Below, piece by piece: positions 45,002 through 55,800 of a stretch of 64,000 nt of DNA. The notes below the pieces were generated by a model. The model was given only the letters and a program-made list of their open reading frames with translations. It did not search any database and was not told where the DNA came from. Location: positions 1,273,511-1,337,510 of the forward strand of contig CP129490.1 in assembly GCA_030584085.1 (NCBI GenBank), read 5' to 3'. The stretch comes from Melioribacteraceae bacterium. Its GTDB lineage: Bacteria > Bacteroidota > Ignavibacteria > Ignavibacteriales > Melioribacteraceae. The position numbers were made by a program, and so were the translations under genes. Position 1 is the stretch's first letter. Each line of letters starts with the position of its first letter.

Positions 45002-45286
45002 ATTTACGACTGTGAAAAGATTATAAGCTAATCTAACATCCACATAGCGCACAGATCGAGCAGAAAAAGCCGATAACCTATGATATTTCTTAGTAAACTG
45101 CTTTTTCAGCGGCAATTGTATTATGTAATATTTTCTTGATCGTATTCTCACAATTTCTCACAAATTTTAAAAAAATTTCCAAATAGAATTAACCCTAAAT
45201 AAAAATCAAAGGATATCCCTTTTTCTATTTTCTAAGGACATAGAAATCCTTAATTTTGTTTAAGAAAAATCAATAGGGAGGATAAA

Positions 45287-46606
45287 ATGACGGACACTAC
45301 GATCACAAAGAATAATAAGATAGAGGACTCCAAATATTCAATGGAGACACATGTTATTTATGGAAAAAATGTTTCGGATAAATGGGATTACTCACATCAT
45401 GTAACCGCGCCAATTTCTTCTTCAACTACATTTAGATTAGATTCAGTTGAGCGTGGAGCACAAGGATTTCAGCAATTTGCAAATACAGAGAACTTTGGAG
45501 ATGAAGCGCCGATTTTTATTTATGATCGTCTTGGAGAACCGAACAAAGATATGCTTGAAGAAAATCTCGCTTATGTCGAGAAAGGGGAGATGGCTGTAAC
45601 TTTTGCAAGCGGAATGGGAGCGATTTCTGCTGTTCTTGGGGTTTTGGTAAAAAGCGGTGATGAAATAATTACTCACTCAACTTTATATGGATGTACAATT
45701 TCACTTTTCAATAACTGGTATCCACGATACAATATTGGTGTAAAACCAATAAATTTAACTAATCTAAATAATTTTAGCAATACTGTAAATGAAAAAACAA
45801 AAGTAGTCTATTTAGAAACTCCAGCTAATCCAAATTTAGATATTATTGATCTCATAGAACTCAAGAAACTTGTGGATGAAGTTAATCAAACTCGTACGGA
45901 AAAAGATTACATAAAAATTGTGGTTGATAATACTTTTTCAACTCCATTCTGCCAACGACCTATCGAACTCGGGGCTGATTTTGTAGTTCACTCATTAACA
46001 AAAGGTATCGGTGGTTTTGGTACCGATATGGGTGGAGTAATTGTCGGACCGAAAAAATACCGCGATATGATTTTACTTTATCGGAAGGATTTTGGAGCAG
46101 TGCTGAATACTAAAAGTGCATGGGCAATTTTAACTTATGGATTACCGACATTACCGTTAAGACAAAAACAGCAAATTAAATCTGCAATGAGAATCGCAGA
46201 ATTTCTAGAAGCACATCCTAAAATATATTTTGTGAATTATCCAGGTTTACCAAGCTATAAATACCATGAACTAGCAAAACAACAAATGGTAGATTTCAAC
46301 GGAAACTTTGCCCCCGGTAGTATGATCTATTTTACATTAAAAGGTGATTCGGCTGAACAGCGAAAATTAATCGGCGCAAAGTTTATGGATTACGTAGCAG
46401 ATCATGCATACACTATGACACTTGCGGTTAGTCTGGGTCACACAAGAACCTTAATTGAACATCCAGCTTCAATGACACATTCGGTTGTTCCACCAGATCA
46501 ACTTGAAGCGAGAGGAATAGACGCCGGTGGTGTCAGATTAGCTATTGGTTTAGAAAATACAGAAGATATACTTTTGGATTTGGATGAAGCGTTAAAACAA
46601 TTGTAA
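45287..46606 (+). CDS. Methionine gamma-lyase-like enzyme (Cys/Met PLP family)
   Basis: A 439-residue PLP enzyme. Lys239 (HSLTKGIGGFG) is the Schiff-base lysine. The loop STLYGCTISLF has Cys136 at the position of the conserved active-site Cys of methionine gamma-lyases, which split methionine to methanethiol, 2-oxobutyrate and ammonia. Cystathionine enzymes usually have Gly or another residue there. The N-terminal ~40 residues are a longer extension than in the neighbour. O-acetylhomoserine sulfhydrylase is the alternative, but those usually lack this Cys. SD GGGAGGAT precedes the ATG. It has its own ~285-bp upstream region, so is probably separately controlled. Confidence 0.75.
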   Translation: MTDTTITKNNKIEDSKYSMETHVIYGKNVSDKWDYSHHVTAPISSSTTFRLDSVERGAQGFQQFANTENFGDEAPIFIYDRLGEPNKDMLEENLAYVEKGEMAVTFASGMGAISAVLGVLVKSGDEIITHSTLYGCTISLFNNWYPRYNIGVKPINLTNLNNFSNTVNEKTKVVYLETPANPNLDIIDLIELKKLVDEVNQTRTEKDYIKIVVDNTFSTPFCQRPIELGADFVVHSLTKGIGGFGTDMGGVIVGPKKYRDMILLYRKDFGAVLNTKSAWAILTYGLPTLPLRQKQQIKSAMRIAEFLEAHPKIYFVNYPGLPSYKYHELAKQQMVDFNGNFAPGSMIYFTLKGDSAEQRKLIGAKFMDYVADHAYTMTLAVSLGHTRTLIEHPASMTHSVVPPDQLEARGIDAGGVRLAIGLENTEDILLDLDEALKQL

Positions 46607-46644
46607 AAAGTTGTTTCCCGCCTAAATCTTCTAAGATACTAATA

Positions 46645-46668
46645 TGATTTAGATCACAGGTGATTTAG
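46645..46668. promoter_or_regulatory. Direct repeat TGATTTAG in the upstream region of the receptor cluster
   Basis: TGATTTAG occurs at 46645-46652 and 46661-46668, and its complement CTAAATC at 46622-46628. The spacing of 16 bases is close to one and a half helical turns. It may be an operator for the genes that follow, or chance in AT-rich DNA. Confidence 0.25.
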
Positions 46669-46741
46669 TCAATTGAATTTTAGTAAAATTAGTTTGATTT
46701 TTTATTTCCTGTTCATTAAGTTATAAATAGAGGGCATAAAA

Positions 46742-47401
46742 ATGAAATCAAGATTAACTTTAACAATTACCATTATCATTTTTCACCAGTTTTTACAAGC
46801 ACAAAATGATCCGACTAAACTTGTTGAAAAAATCACAGATAATACTTACCGAATTGATAATATTCTAATTAACACCACAACTAAAACACTTGAATTTCCG
46901 GCTTGGGTAAATATGACAGAAGGTCTTGTTGAGGTAATGGTGTGCGCACCGGGTGGAAAAGATCACGAATCTGTATTTATTGCTAATGTTGTTCCGTCCT
47001 ACCTGAATAGTGCTCTTTTATTATTAGGTTTGGAGACAGATAAAGATTTAAATTATGATCCACGAACACCAAATATTATTGGTCCCTCCTTGAATATTTT
47101 TGTGGAATGGGAAGTCGATGGAGACCTTTTTAGAATTCCTGCCGAAAATACTTTAATTAATATTACTGATTCTTCAACTGTTGATAATATTAATTGGGTT
47201 TACACAGGTTCTTTTTCAAAAAGCGGTCACTATGCGGCGGATAATGTTAAATCAATAATAACAACATATAATGATTTAACTACCATTATTGATAACGGTA
47301 GTAAAAGTGGAATTGATGATACTTTATTTGAAGCTAATCCAAAAGTTCTTCCACCAAAAAGAACTGATGTCAAAATTTTAATTCAGCTCAACAAGGAATA
47401 A
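46742..47401 (+). CDS. Secreted YdjY-like domain protein
   Basis: An exported protein of 219 residues. The signal peptide is followed by a segment typical of the YdjY domain: TLEFPAWVNMTEGLVEVMVC, then APGGKDHESVF, where the GGKxHES motif is the hallmark. The rest (FVEWEVDGDLFRIPAENTLI, WVYTGS) also agrees with that group. The function is unknown; members are usually secreted proteins of Bacteroidota, Planctomycetes and Verrucomicrobia. It lies 5 bases before a TonB-dependent receptor and is probably the first gene of the operon. SD AGAGGG precedes the ATG. Confidence 0.65.
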   Translation: MKSRLTLTITIIIFHQFLQAQNDPTKLVEKITDNTYRIDNILINTTTKTLEFPAWVNMTEGLVEVMVCAPGGKDHESVFIANVVPSYLNSALLLLGLETDKDLNYDPRTPNIIGPSLNIFVEWEVDGDLFRIPAENTLINITDSSTVDNINWVYTGSFSKSGHYAADNVKSIITTYNDLTTIIDNGSKSGIDDTLFEANPKVLPPKRTDVKILIQLNKE

Positions 47402-47406
47402 ACTAT

Positions 47407-49566
47407 ATGACTATAAAACCTCTTTTCGTTTTTTTGATTCTATTTAATATTCAGACATATTGTCAAGTTATTGATAAAGACACGGTTCATAATTACTCTT
47501 ATAATGAAATTGTTGTAACTGGAAATAGATATGAAACATTTTTGCTTCAGTCAACCTCATCAATCAATAAATTATCCGCTGTCCAATTAGCGAATTATCC
47601 TGTTCGCGACTTGGTTTCAACTTTACAATTTACACCCGGCTTTTTCTCGGTAAGTTTAGATGGGTTGGGTAAACATCCCGTAGTTACCACTAGAGGATTC
47701 TATGGTGGTGGGGAAGCCGAATATATCAATTTACTTGTGGATGGTATAGAAACTAATTATTCTCAAAGTGGCTTAGCTAATTGGCAAATTATCCCAACAG
47801 AAGTTCTGAATAATATAGAAATATTAAGAGGTGGTTCCTCTTCATTGTATGGAGATGCATCAATTGGAGGTGTAATTAACATTAACACTTTAGCAGGTTT
47901 GGAGAAAACTATTCTAAGTTTAAATGGCGGGGGATACGGTCAGTTCAACTCAAGTATTTATAGAAATTCTTCGTTTGGTGATCACCGATATTCGTTCTAT
48001 GGTGCATATGACGATGCAATTGGTTTCCGAGAACATAGTGATTGGATGCACGCATCATTCGGAGGTAATATTAGATTTAAATTAACCGATAATCTCAACT
48101 TATCTTTGGTAACACATAACCAAATTAACGATAGCGAACTTCCAGGACCAATTACTGAAACTGAATTGAACGAGAAAAGAAATCTTTCATCCGCCTACTA
48201 CAAGTATGATGAAAGAAAGGAAAATAGATTCATTTTTTCACCCAGTTTGGAATATAATATAAACGAATATTCTAGTTTGCGTTTGCAACTTGGTATCATG
48301 AACAGGACGGAAGACAAGACACAAACCTTTACTAATTTTGCCCCGATAATAAATCCACAAGATTTTTCAATAATTGGAGTTTATGATACTTCGCAATATG
48401 GAGATACCAAGCAGCGAGAATTACGTAGTAATGAAATATTCGGTGAGATATTATTCAATTCCAACTTTTCAAATTTCCCTGCGGAATTTGTGGCAGGCAC
48501 AAAAGTTAATTATTCTGATTACAGCAGTAGTTATTTTGATTACTATAAAGGATTCAAAGAGGATTATGAAAGTTCAAATGCTACAAGGGGAAATCAAGTC
48601 TTTGCTTCGGAAGGAACTAGAACTGAGCTATCAGCTTTTGTAAATTCCAGTATAGATATTTTGGAAGGACTTAGATTTAACTTAGGTGTTCGTTTCGATA
48701 ATATTTTTGATAAATATAATAGTTCACAACCAGATTCGATTATTTCTTCGGACAACAATGCGTTTAGTCCTAAAATTGGTCTGAATTATTTGTACTCCAA
48801 TAACTCTGATTATAAGGCGAGCTTGTATTTTAATTATAATAAATCATTTAAAGCTCCCACTATCGATCAGCTGACTGATTTAAAAAAATTGGACTTTATA
48901 ATTTTTATCCCCATCGGTCCGGATGCTTATACTACTTCACCTTACCAGGCAGATCCGTTCGCGAATTCAAATCTTAAACCACAGAAAAGTAATAATTATG
49001 AATTTGGCACATATCAAAGTATAAGTTTATCTAAAAGTTCGGCTCTGGAACTTCAATTATCATTTTATCAGATTGATATTGATGATGAAATTGATTTTGA
49101 TTTGAGCACATTCAAATATCAGAATATTGCAAAGACTAAACATCGCGGTATTGAATTTGGATCGAATATTGATTTTGGGAAGAACTTAACTGCCATGCTT
49201 AATTATACATACTCGGAAGTAACTTTTGAATCGGGTATCTATAATGGCAAGCAGTTAAAAGGAATTCCTAAACATGTCACTAATTTTGGATTTAATTATT
49301 CTTTTGATTTTGGTCTTTCGGCCGGAATAATTTTTAGTTCAGTAAATGATATTTATTTGGATGATAACAATACTGAAATGCTGGATAACTATTTGATTAC
49401 AAATGCAAAACTTGCCTATACATGGGAAAACATGATTTTTTCTTTAAGCATTTTTAATTTGTTGGATAAAGAATATAATAGCACAGGATATATCTCCGAC
49501 GGGACTAAATATTTATATCCGGCTGCAACAAGATACCTAATATTTGGTGTGAGTTATGAAATTTAA
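47407..49566 (+). CDS. TonB-dependent outer-membrane receptor
   Basis: A 719-residue ligand-gated outer-membrane transporter. After a signal peptide (ending QTYCQ), the plug domain (~30-160) starts EIVVTGNRYETFL and contains VVTTRGFYGGGEAEYINLLVDGIETN and ILRGGSSSLYGDASIGGVININT. A 22-strand-type barrel continues to the final YLIFGVSYEI. There is no N-terminal carboxypeptidase-regulatory domain, unlike SusC-type proteins, and no SusD partner. The ligand is unknown. It is followed by a second, different receptor gene that overlaps by 11 bases. Confidence 0.9.
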   Translation: MTIKPLFVFLILFNIQTYCQVIDKDTVHNYSYNEIVVTGNRYETFLLQSTSSINKLSAVQLANYPVRDLVSTLQFTPGFFSVSLDGLGKHPVVTTRGFYGGGEAEYINLLVDGIETNYSQSGLANWQIIPTEVLNNIEILRGGSSSLYGDASIGGVININTLAGLEKTILSLNGGGYGQFNSSIYRNSSFGDHRYSFYGAYDDAIGFREHSDWMHASFGGNIRFKLTDNLNLSLVTHNQINDSELPGPITETELNEKRNLSSAYYKYDERKENRFIFSPSLEYNINEYSSLRLQLGIMNRTEDKTQTFTNFAPIINPQDFSIIGVYDTSQYGDTKQRELRSNEIFGEILFNSNFSNFPAEFVAGTKVNYSDYSSSYFDYYKGFKEDYESSNATRGNQVFASEGTRTELSAFVNSSIDILEGLRFNLGVRFDNIFDKYNSSQPDSIISSDNNAFSPKIGLNYLYSNNSDYKASLYFNYNKSFKAPTIDQLTDLKKLDFIIFIPIGPDAYTTSPYQADPFANSNLKPQKSNNYEFGTYQSISLSKSSALELQLSFYQIDIDDEIDFDLSTFKYQNIAKTKHRGIEFGSNIDFGKNLTAMLNYTYSEVTFESGIYNGKQLKGIPKHVTNFGFNYSFDFGLSAGIIFSSVNDIYLDDNNTEMLDNYLITNAKLAYTWENMIFSLSIFNLLDKEYNSTGYISDGTKYLYPAATRYLIFGVSYEI

Positions 49567-51625
49567 AATCATTTCTTACCTTCTCTTTATTTATTCTTTC
49601 ACCTTTGTGTTTTTGCCTTTATCTGGGCAAGAAGTTAGTCCAAAAGATTCAACCATTCTCTCTTTTCAATTAGATCAGATTTCCGTGACGGCGTTAAGAG
49701 ATGAAATGGATACATTTAATACTCCTAATGAAGTAACAGTGATTCAGCAAAATGATTTTCTTGATCAAAATGTGAGGCTTCTGCCTGATGTATTTCAAAG
49801 ATATTCTTCTGTTTATATGCAGAAGACTAATTACGGCGGAGGTTCACCCATAATTAGGGGATTTATGGGGAACCAGGTGTTAATTTTAATTGACGGGATT
49901 AGATTAAATAACTCGACATATAGATACGGTCCAAATCAATATCTAAATACTATTGATCCTGGATTAATTAAATCGGTTGAAGTTATGCATGGTCCTGGAT
50001 CAGTACTTTACGGAAGTGATGCGCTTGGTGGCGTAATAAATATTATTACAAAGAAACCCGATAATTTTGTACATAATATAAATTCCTATACTAGGACAAG
50101 TACGGCTGATGAATCCATATATCAGAATCTTAATTACTCAAACCAATTTGGTGATATTAGTTTTTTAGTTGGCGGTACCTATAAGAAGTTTAATAATCTT
50201 AATGCCGGCGGTAAAGTTGAGGAACAAGAGTTTACAAATTTTGATGGAATCGACTTAAATGGCGCAATGAGTTATAACTTCAAAGATAACGGGAAGTTAA
50301 GTCTCAATTATAATTTTACCCGTCAGAATGAGGTACCAAGAACCGATAGATTAACTGCCGGAAATGATATTAAATATTTATTTAATCCTCAGGTTAGGCA
50401 ATTAGGTTACTTGAGCTACACCAACCAAAATATCTCATCATTAATCACTGATCTGAGTGCTAACTTATCGTATAATTATCAAAAAGAAAGTCGAGAAATT
50501 ATTTCAAGTAAAACTCCAAATTTAGAATCAAATGATAAAGATGAAGTAAATACAATAGGTGGTCAAATCACTCTCATATCAAAATATGACGAAAATATTT
50601 TTTCTTACGGAGTGGAGTTCTATAGAGATAAGATAAATAGTGAACGATTTATAATTGATGCAGACGCAAATACTAAAATCAAAGAACAACCAACATTTAC
50701 CGATAATTCATCATACCAAACCTTCGGTGCTTTTTTACAACATAGAATAAAGTTGGGCAGATTTGCCTTAACTTCCGGTGTTCGGTATTCTAAATTCCAA
50801 TTTGAAGGAAACATTGGTGATCCATTTGGCCTTGTATCCAGCGATAAAGGTGAATTTACATTTGCTGCCTCAGTAATGTATGCACTTATTACTAATAAAT
50901 TAAATTTGGTGCTGGCTTATTCGCAAGGATTCAGGGCGCCCAATGTCGATGACATCACATCATTCGGTAAATCAGGTTCCGGTGATGCTGCCAGGTACGA
51001 TACACCTAATCCAAATCTTGATCCTGAAAAAAGTCACAATATCGAAATAGGTGTTAAATTCAGAGAGTCTCAAATTGAAGCCGGCTTATCGATTTATTAT
51101 TCAAAAATAACTGATCTGCTAGAGCCTAGGCCAACTACTTTCAATGGAGCAGACTCTTTATTCGGGTTTCAAACTTATAGTAGGCAAAACGTTGGAGAAG
51201 CTGAGTTGAGCGGATTTGATTCATTTTTTCAGTGGTATTTTTCAAATCACCTGATCTTTACAGGGAATATAAGTTATACATATGGACAGAATCTTTCAGC
51301 AAATGAACCACTTTCGAGAGTTCCACCGTTAAATGGTTATTTTTCTGTAACTTGGAACTACGAGATTCTCTCAATTAAATATTATATGCTTTTTGCTTCA
51401 GCGCAGAAACGAATTAGTCAACGCGATATCAGAGACTATAGAATTGGTATTGACGGCACTTCCGGTTATATGACGCAAAACATATCGCTTATGGCTGATA
51501 TAAACGAGTACCTTGACTTATTCCTTAATTTTGAAAATGTTTTTGATGAACTATATAAAACTCACGGATCAGGTTTATACAGTCCCGGGAGGAGTCTTAC
51601 TTTAGGGCTAGCTTTACGATATTAA
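49556..51625 (+). CDS. TonB-dependent outer-membrane receptor (heme/siderophore-receptor-like plug)
   Basis: A 689-residue TonB-dependent receptor. The signal peptide ends PLSGQE. The plug includes IIRGFMGNQVLILIDGIRLN, then MHGPGSVLYGSDALGGVINIIT, of the style seen in heme and siderophore receptors; the ligand is not decided by this. The barrel contains FRAPNVDD and LDPEKSHNIEIGVKF, the usual receptor motifs, and ends LTLGLALRY. Its start overlaps the previous receptor by 11 bases, so both are made together. Two adjacent receptors without SusD suggest that one complex substrate, or two parts of it, are imported. Confidence 0.9.
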   Translation: MKFKIISYLLFIYSFTFVFLPLSGQEVSPKDSTILSFQLDQISVTALRDEMDTFNTPNEVTVIQQNDFLDQNVRLLPDVFQRYSSVYMQKTNYGGGSPIIRGFMGNQVLILIDGIRLNNSTYRYGPNQYLNTIDPGLIKSVEVMHGPGSVLYGSDALGGVINIITKKPDNFVHNINSYTRTSTADESIYQNLNYSNQFGDISFLVGGTYKKFNNLNAGGKVEEQEFTNFDGIDLNGAMSYNFKDNGKLSLNYNFTRQNEVPRTDRLTAGNDIKYLFNPQVRQLGYLSYTNQNISSLITDLSANLSYNYQKESREIISSKTPNLESNDKDEVNTIGGQITLISKYDENIFSYGVEFYRDKINSERFIIDADANTKIKEQPTFTDNSSYQTFGAFLQHRIKLGRFALTSGVRYSKFQFEGNIGDPFGLVSSDKGEFTFAASVMYALITNKLNLVLAYSQGFRAPNVDDITSFGKSGSGDAARYDTPNPNLDPEKSHNIEIGVKFRESQIEAGLSIYYSKITDLLEPRPTTFNGADSLFGFQTYSRQNVGEAELSGFDSFFQWYFSNHLIFTGNISYTYGQNLSANEPLSRVPPLNGYFSVTWNYEILSIKYYMLFASAQKRISQRDIRDYRIGIDGTSGYMTQNISLMADINEYLDLFLNFENVFDELYKTHGSGLYSPGRSLTLGLALRY

Positions 51626-51668
51626 AATAGTATATTTTTAATATTTACAAATTACTTTCTGAGGTCAT

Positions 51669-52799
51669 ATGAAAAAATGGGTAAATGTATTTGTTTTATT
51701 AACTTCATTTAGTATTGCGAATGCACAGGTTGATGTATCTCTTCAAAAAGAAATAGAACATTCGGTAATAAACGGACTCAAGTACTTAGCATCTGTGCAA
51801 GAAGATGACGGCTCATGGCAACATCATCCTGCTATCACGGGCTTAGTTTTGTCATCTTTTTTACGAGCCCACCCTTCAATTGGAATTAAAGACACTACAA
51901 TTAAAAAAGGTATAGATTTTCTGACCAAACTGGTACAAACAGATGGCGGGATTTATGCGGATGATATGAAAACTTATACTACCGCAATTTGTGTCATGAC
52001 TTTTGAAGATTTGGGAGTCGCAGAATATTCTGATATTATTTTGAATGGTAAGAAATTTTTAATGTCTATGCAGATGGATGAAGAACTAGGTTTAACGGTT
52101 GATAGTATTTATTATGGCGGTTTATCATATGGTAAAATGGATAAGGCTCCGGACCTTTCAAATTTGCAGTGGGCTTTGGAAGCAATTAGTTATGAGTCTC
52201 AAGATTTGGATAGAGCCGATGCTTTACAAACAAAAGTTGATCCAGAACAAAAGAAAATATTTTTTGATAAAGCAATTACTTTTTTAGAAAGAACACAAAA
52301 CTATAAAACAAATGACCAGGCATATGCATCGAACGATGGCGGTTTTATGTACAGACCTGGGGAAAGTAAGGCTGGAGAAACCATATCCTATGGTGGGATG
52401 ACTTATGCCGGACTTAAGAGTATGATTTTTGCAAAGGTATCAAAAGATGATGAAAGAGTTCAGGCTGCATTTAATTGGATAAAAAATAATTATTCTGTTG
52501 AAGAGAACCCCGGTATGGGTTTACAAGGTCTTTACTATTACTATCAAACAATGGCGAAAGCACTTTCAGTTATGGGTATCGAAGAGTTAAATACCCCCAA
52601 GGGTGAAGCTAATTGGAGAAGTGATTTAGCAGATCAATTGATAAAAATACAAAATTCTGATGGGTCTTGGGTAAACTCGAACGGACGGTGGTGGGAGAAC
52701 AATCCAGTATTGGTAACAGCATACTCACTCCTTGCTTTAGAAACAATAGCTGGGTTGCCTCATAATATAAGTACACAAAAAACATTGAGAATTGAGTAA
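51669..52799 (+). CDS. Secreted squalene-cyclase/prenyltransferase-repeat protein
   Basis: A 376-residue exported protein with a signal peptide (MKKWVNVFVLLTSFSIANAQ) and repeats of the alpha-alpha toroid found in terpene cyclases and prenyltransferases. Repeat-like units are YLASVQEDDGSWQHHPAITGLVLSSFL, QTDGGIYADDMKTYTTAICVM and IQNSDGSWVNSNGRWW...YSLLALE. No DxDD catalytic motif of squalene-hopene cyclases is present, and a secreted protein is an unlikely terpene cyclase. A binding or non-terpenoid role is inferred. It lies 43 bases after the second receptor and overlaps no gene; the next gene starts 22 bases after its stop. Confidence 0.75.
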   Translation: MKKWVNVFVLLTSFSIANAQVDVSLQKEIEHSVINGLKYLASVQEDDGSWQHHPAITGLVLSSFLRAHPSIGIKDTTIKKGIDFLTKLVQTDGGIYADDMKTYTTAICVMTFEDLGVAEYSDIILNGKKFLMSMQMDEELGLTVDSIYYGGLSYGKMDKAPDLSNLQWALEAISYESQDLDRADALQTKVDPEQKKIFFDKAITFLERTQNYKTNDQAYASNDGGFMYRPGESKAGETISYGGMTYAGLKSMIFAKVSKDDERVQAAFNWIKNNYSVEENPGMGLQGLYYYYQTMAKALSVMGIEELNTPKGEANWRSDLADQLIKIQNSDGSWVNSNGRWWENNPVLVTAYSLLALETIAGLPHNISTQKTLRIE

Positions 52800-52821
52800 G
52801 TCTAACATAAAAGGAGATAAT

Positions 52822-55800
52822 ATGAAGCACACGTTTCATTTATTAACAATTTCCTTTCTTCTAGTTTTTAATTTATCATTTGCCCAATACACATCAGATG
52901 AAATGATTGAACGTGGATTGGAGTACTTGGCTAATTCGCAAACGGTGCTTAAATCACCCGGAATAGCATCGTTTAGCGAAATGGGAAGCCAGCTTAAAAG
53001 TGGACCTAAATCCAATTCGATAATGCTTGCTGGTGGGGGTTACTGGACAAACACTGGCATTACGGGTTTGGCATTGCAAGCTTTTTTAGCCCATGGTCAT
53101 GGTCTTGATGACCCTACTTATGGAACAGTCGTTAGGAATGCAGTTGATTACATTCTTTCTGCACAGAATAGAACTGTAGGTAACTATGAGATGGGAGCCA
53201 TCGGGCATGGTTTTGAAGTAGGTTATGAAACAGCAATTTGCATGGGTGCTCTTTCTTCAGTTCTCAAATTGGGTGTAACTAACGACTCGCTGAGAACAGA
53301 AATCTTAAATGCGCTGGATTTAGCACTGATCTATTACACACAAGATATTGATAGTTCCGGCTGGGACTATGTCAGTTGGCGTTATAACAGGTCCTATTTT
53401 GGACAAACTTCAGGAGATATGTCTGCGAATCAATGGGTATATCTTGCATTGTTTGATACCGATTACGAAGGTAAAGATATTTGGCAGAAAATTTATAATT
53501 ATATAAATGATTTCTCTGTTCAAACAGAAACTACTGCTTATTTAGGTTATACACCTTACTCTCCTGGTACATGGAGTCGAGGTAATTCAATGGCTGCGAT
53601 CTGGGGGTTAATTCTTGCAGATGGATTCGGAATAACAGACGCAGGAGTTTTAGTTAATAAATTTTATAACTGGCTGGAATTGAATTCTCTTTCAGAAATT
53701 ATCGATCCTGCTTCTATTGGAAATCATGTTTATTCTGGTGGTGGTTATCATTATTATTTATACGAATTTGCTAAGGCTATGGCTCTAGGCGGAAGAATTC
53801 AGTTTCTTGGTTCGGATTGGTATACCGAACTTGAAACAGAACTTTCTTCAAGAGCAATTGAACCTACACCCGGCCAGCTTTATTGGGATGGTTCAGGTGG
53901 GCAAGGTCGGCCAATGGAGACAGCTTTAGCTGTTCTGTCTCTTCAATCAGGTACAGTTCCGCCTGGGACTAAATTTACTGTAGGAGCATTTATTAGACCA
54001 ACTGATGCTGATACGTCAGGAGTAAAACAGTATAACAGTGTTACAGCAGATTTCGAATACCAAATTTCAATTTATGATGCTCTTGGAAATTTTGCCGGTC
54101 AAGATGAAAACGGTGATTGGATTACTACTATACCAAATTCAAGTTGGACAAGTACAACAAGTCCGATTGAATTTGAAGTCAATCTCACTTCTGCTGCCAC
54201 ATTTAATATAGAAGTTGCAAATACCGGTGATGAGTCTATTGATTTTGATCTGCATTATGCCGCTTATCAGGGTGGGAGTACAACTCCTTCTAGTGAAAAA
54301 GATTATGCCGGATCGATTGCTCCTAACGAAAGTGTTGGCTCAACGGCTAATATAAATGCAATTGGTGGATTGAGTATTTTTTCTACAACTCCGACTGCGT
54401 TACCAGTTATGCAGTTATCACAAACACTCTGGTATGTGGATCCAGCTGAAAATGATTCAACGTATACGCTTGATTTGGGAATTGCTGAAGTCGGGGATTC
54501 TGCTGCACTAAATAGTATCACGGTGTTTGCGTCTGATCTTGTTGATGAATACGGAAATATTATCCCTAAAGCTAATTACAGCATTACACCGACATCAATA
54601 GCAAAAATTGACCAAGGAACATCCGATACTGTTTCAGTAAGTCTTACGATTCCCGATTCTACAAGCTTAGATCTTTCTTCTGTAGGATTGTTAAAAGGGA
54701 CTGTAACTATTCAATCTAGTAAATCCACAAAGGCAATTCAGGTTCGAGTTGGAAGAGTATTCCCATCGGTCGCACTTATCTCTCCTCCAAACAATGCTTC
54801 TAACGTTTCAACGGATATAGATTTTACTTGGAGTGGGGATGAAGTATTATTGGCAACCGATCCGGGTGGAAAAGGGCAGAATAGAGTTCAGGCTGTTAGT
54901 AAATATTGGTTTCAATTAGTAACTGATACTGGTACTATGGATGGTTTGGTTCAAGATTCTACACTTGTTGACAGTTCTTATTCCGTAAATGGTCTTACAT
55001 CTCAACAAACTTATTTTTGGAGAGTTGCTGGTAAAAATCATTTTGGTTGGGGAGCATTTTCATCTTGGTTTTCATTCACAACCGTTCAGTCCGGAGCTCT
55101 GGCAGCACCACTATTAATAAGTCCTGAGAATAATTCTGTTGATATCATATTGCCGCATCCTTTACAATGGAGTACTATAAATAATTCCGATCTGTACCAG
55201 TTGATTATTGCAGATGATGCTAACTTTAATACTGTTTTATATAATAATCTGAATATTAGGGAAGGTAGCTATTTGATTCTTAAAACAAACACGCCTGATG
55301 GGAAAAAAATGTATTGGAAAGTAAGAGCTGGTACCGATGCTGGTGCAACCGGTCCTTATAGTTTAACTTGGAACTTTACAACATATCTCCCATTCCCTTC
55401 TGATCTTGTGGCCTCCTCATCACAAAGTGATGTGGCAGTCGATTTAAGTTGGGTTGATAACTCGAATGGAGAAAATGGATTTATAATTTATAGAGCAGTT
55501 GGATTTGATGTAAGCAATGATCAGCTATTCTCTGCCATTGATACAGTTGGGGCAAATCAGACAATTTATACAGATTCAGAAGTAATGGAAAATACTCCCT
55601 ATACATACAAAATTACAGCACTGACTGATGATGTTGAATCCGATGAAAGCAACATATCCTCAGCTTCTACAATAACAGGGCTAAAGGAAGAAGGCTTACC
55701 AACAGAATATACACTTTATCAAAATTATCCAAATCCATTTAATCCGTCTACAACTATCAGATTTGCTTTACCATTTGCTAGTTCTGTACGTCTTGAAGTT

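Noticed and set aside
45002-45286. S-adenosylmethionine riboswitch before the methionine gamma-lyase-like gene
   Set aside because: No SAM-I-like core sequence is visible. Only a weak GAAAAAGC/GCTTTTTC inverted pair with a long loop was found.
46607-46741. Cobalamin riboswitch before the TonB receptor cluster
   Set aside because: Considered because of the toroid proteins and receptors, but the region is short and AT-rich and shows no B12-box-like sequence.
52792-52821. Longer start for the T9SS cargo gene
   Set aside because: It would start at a TTG inside the previous gene and put ten residues before the signal peptide; ATG 52822 has a good SD.
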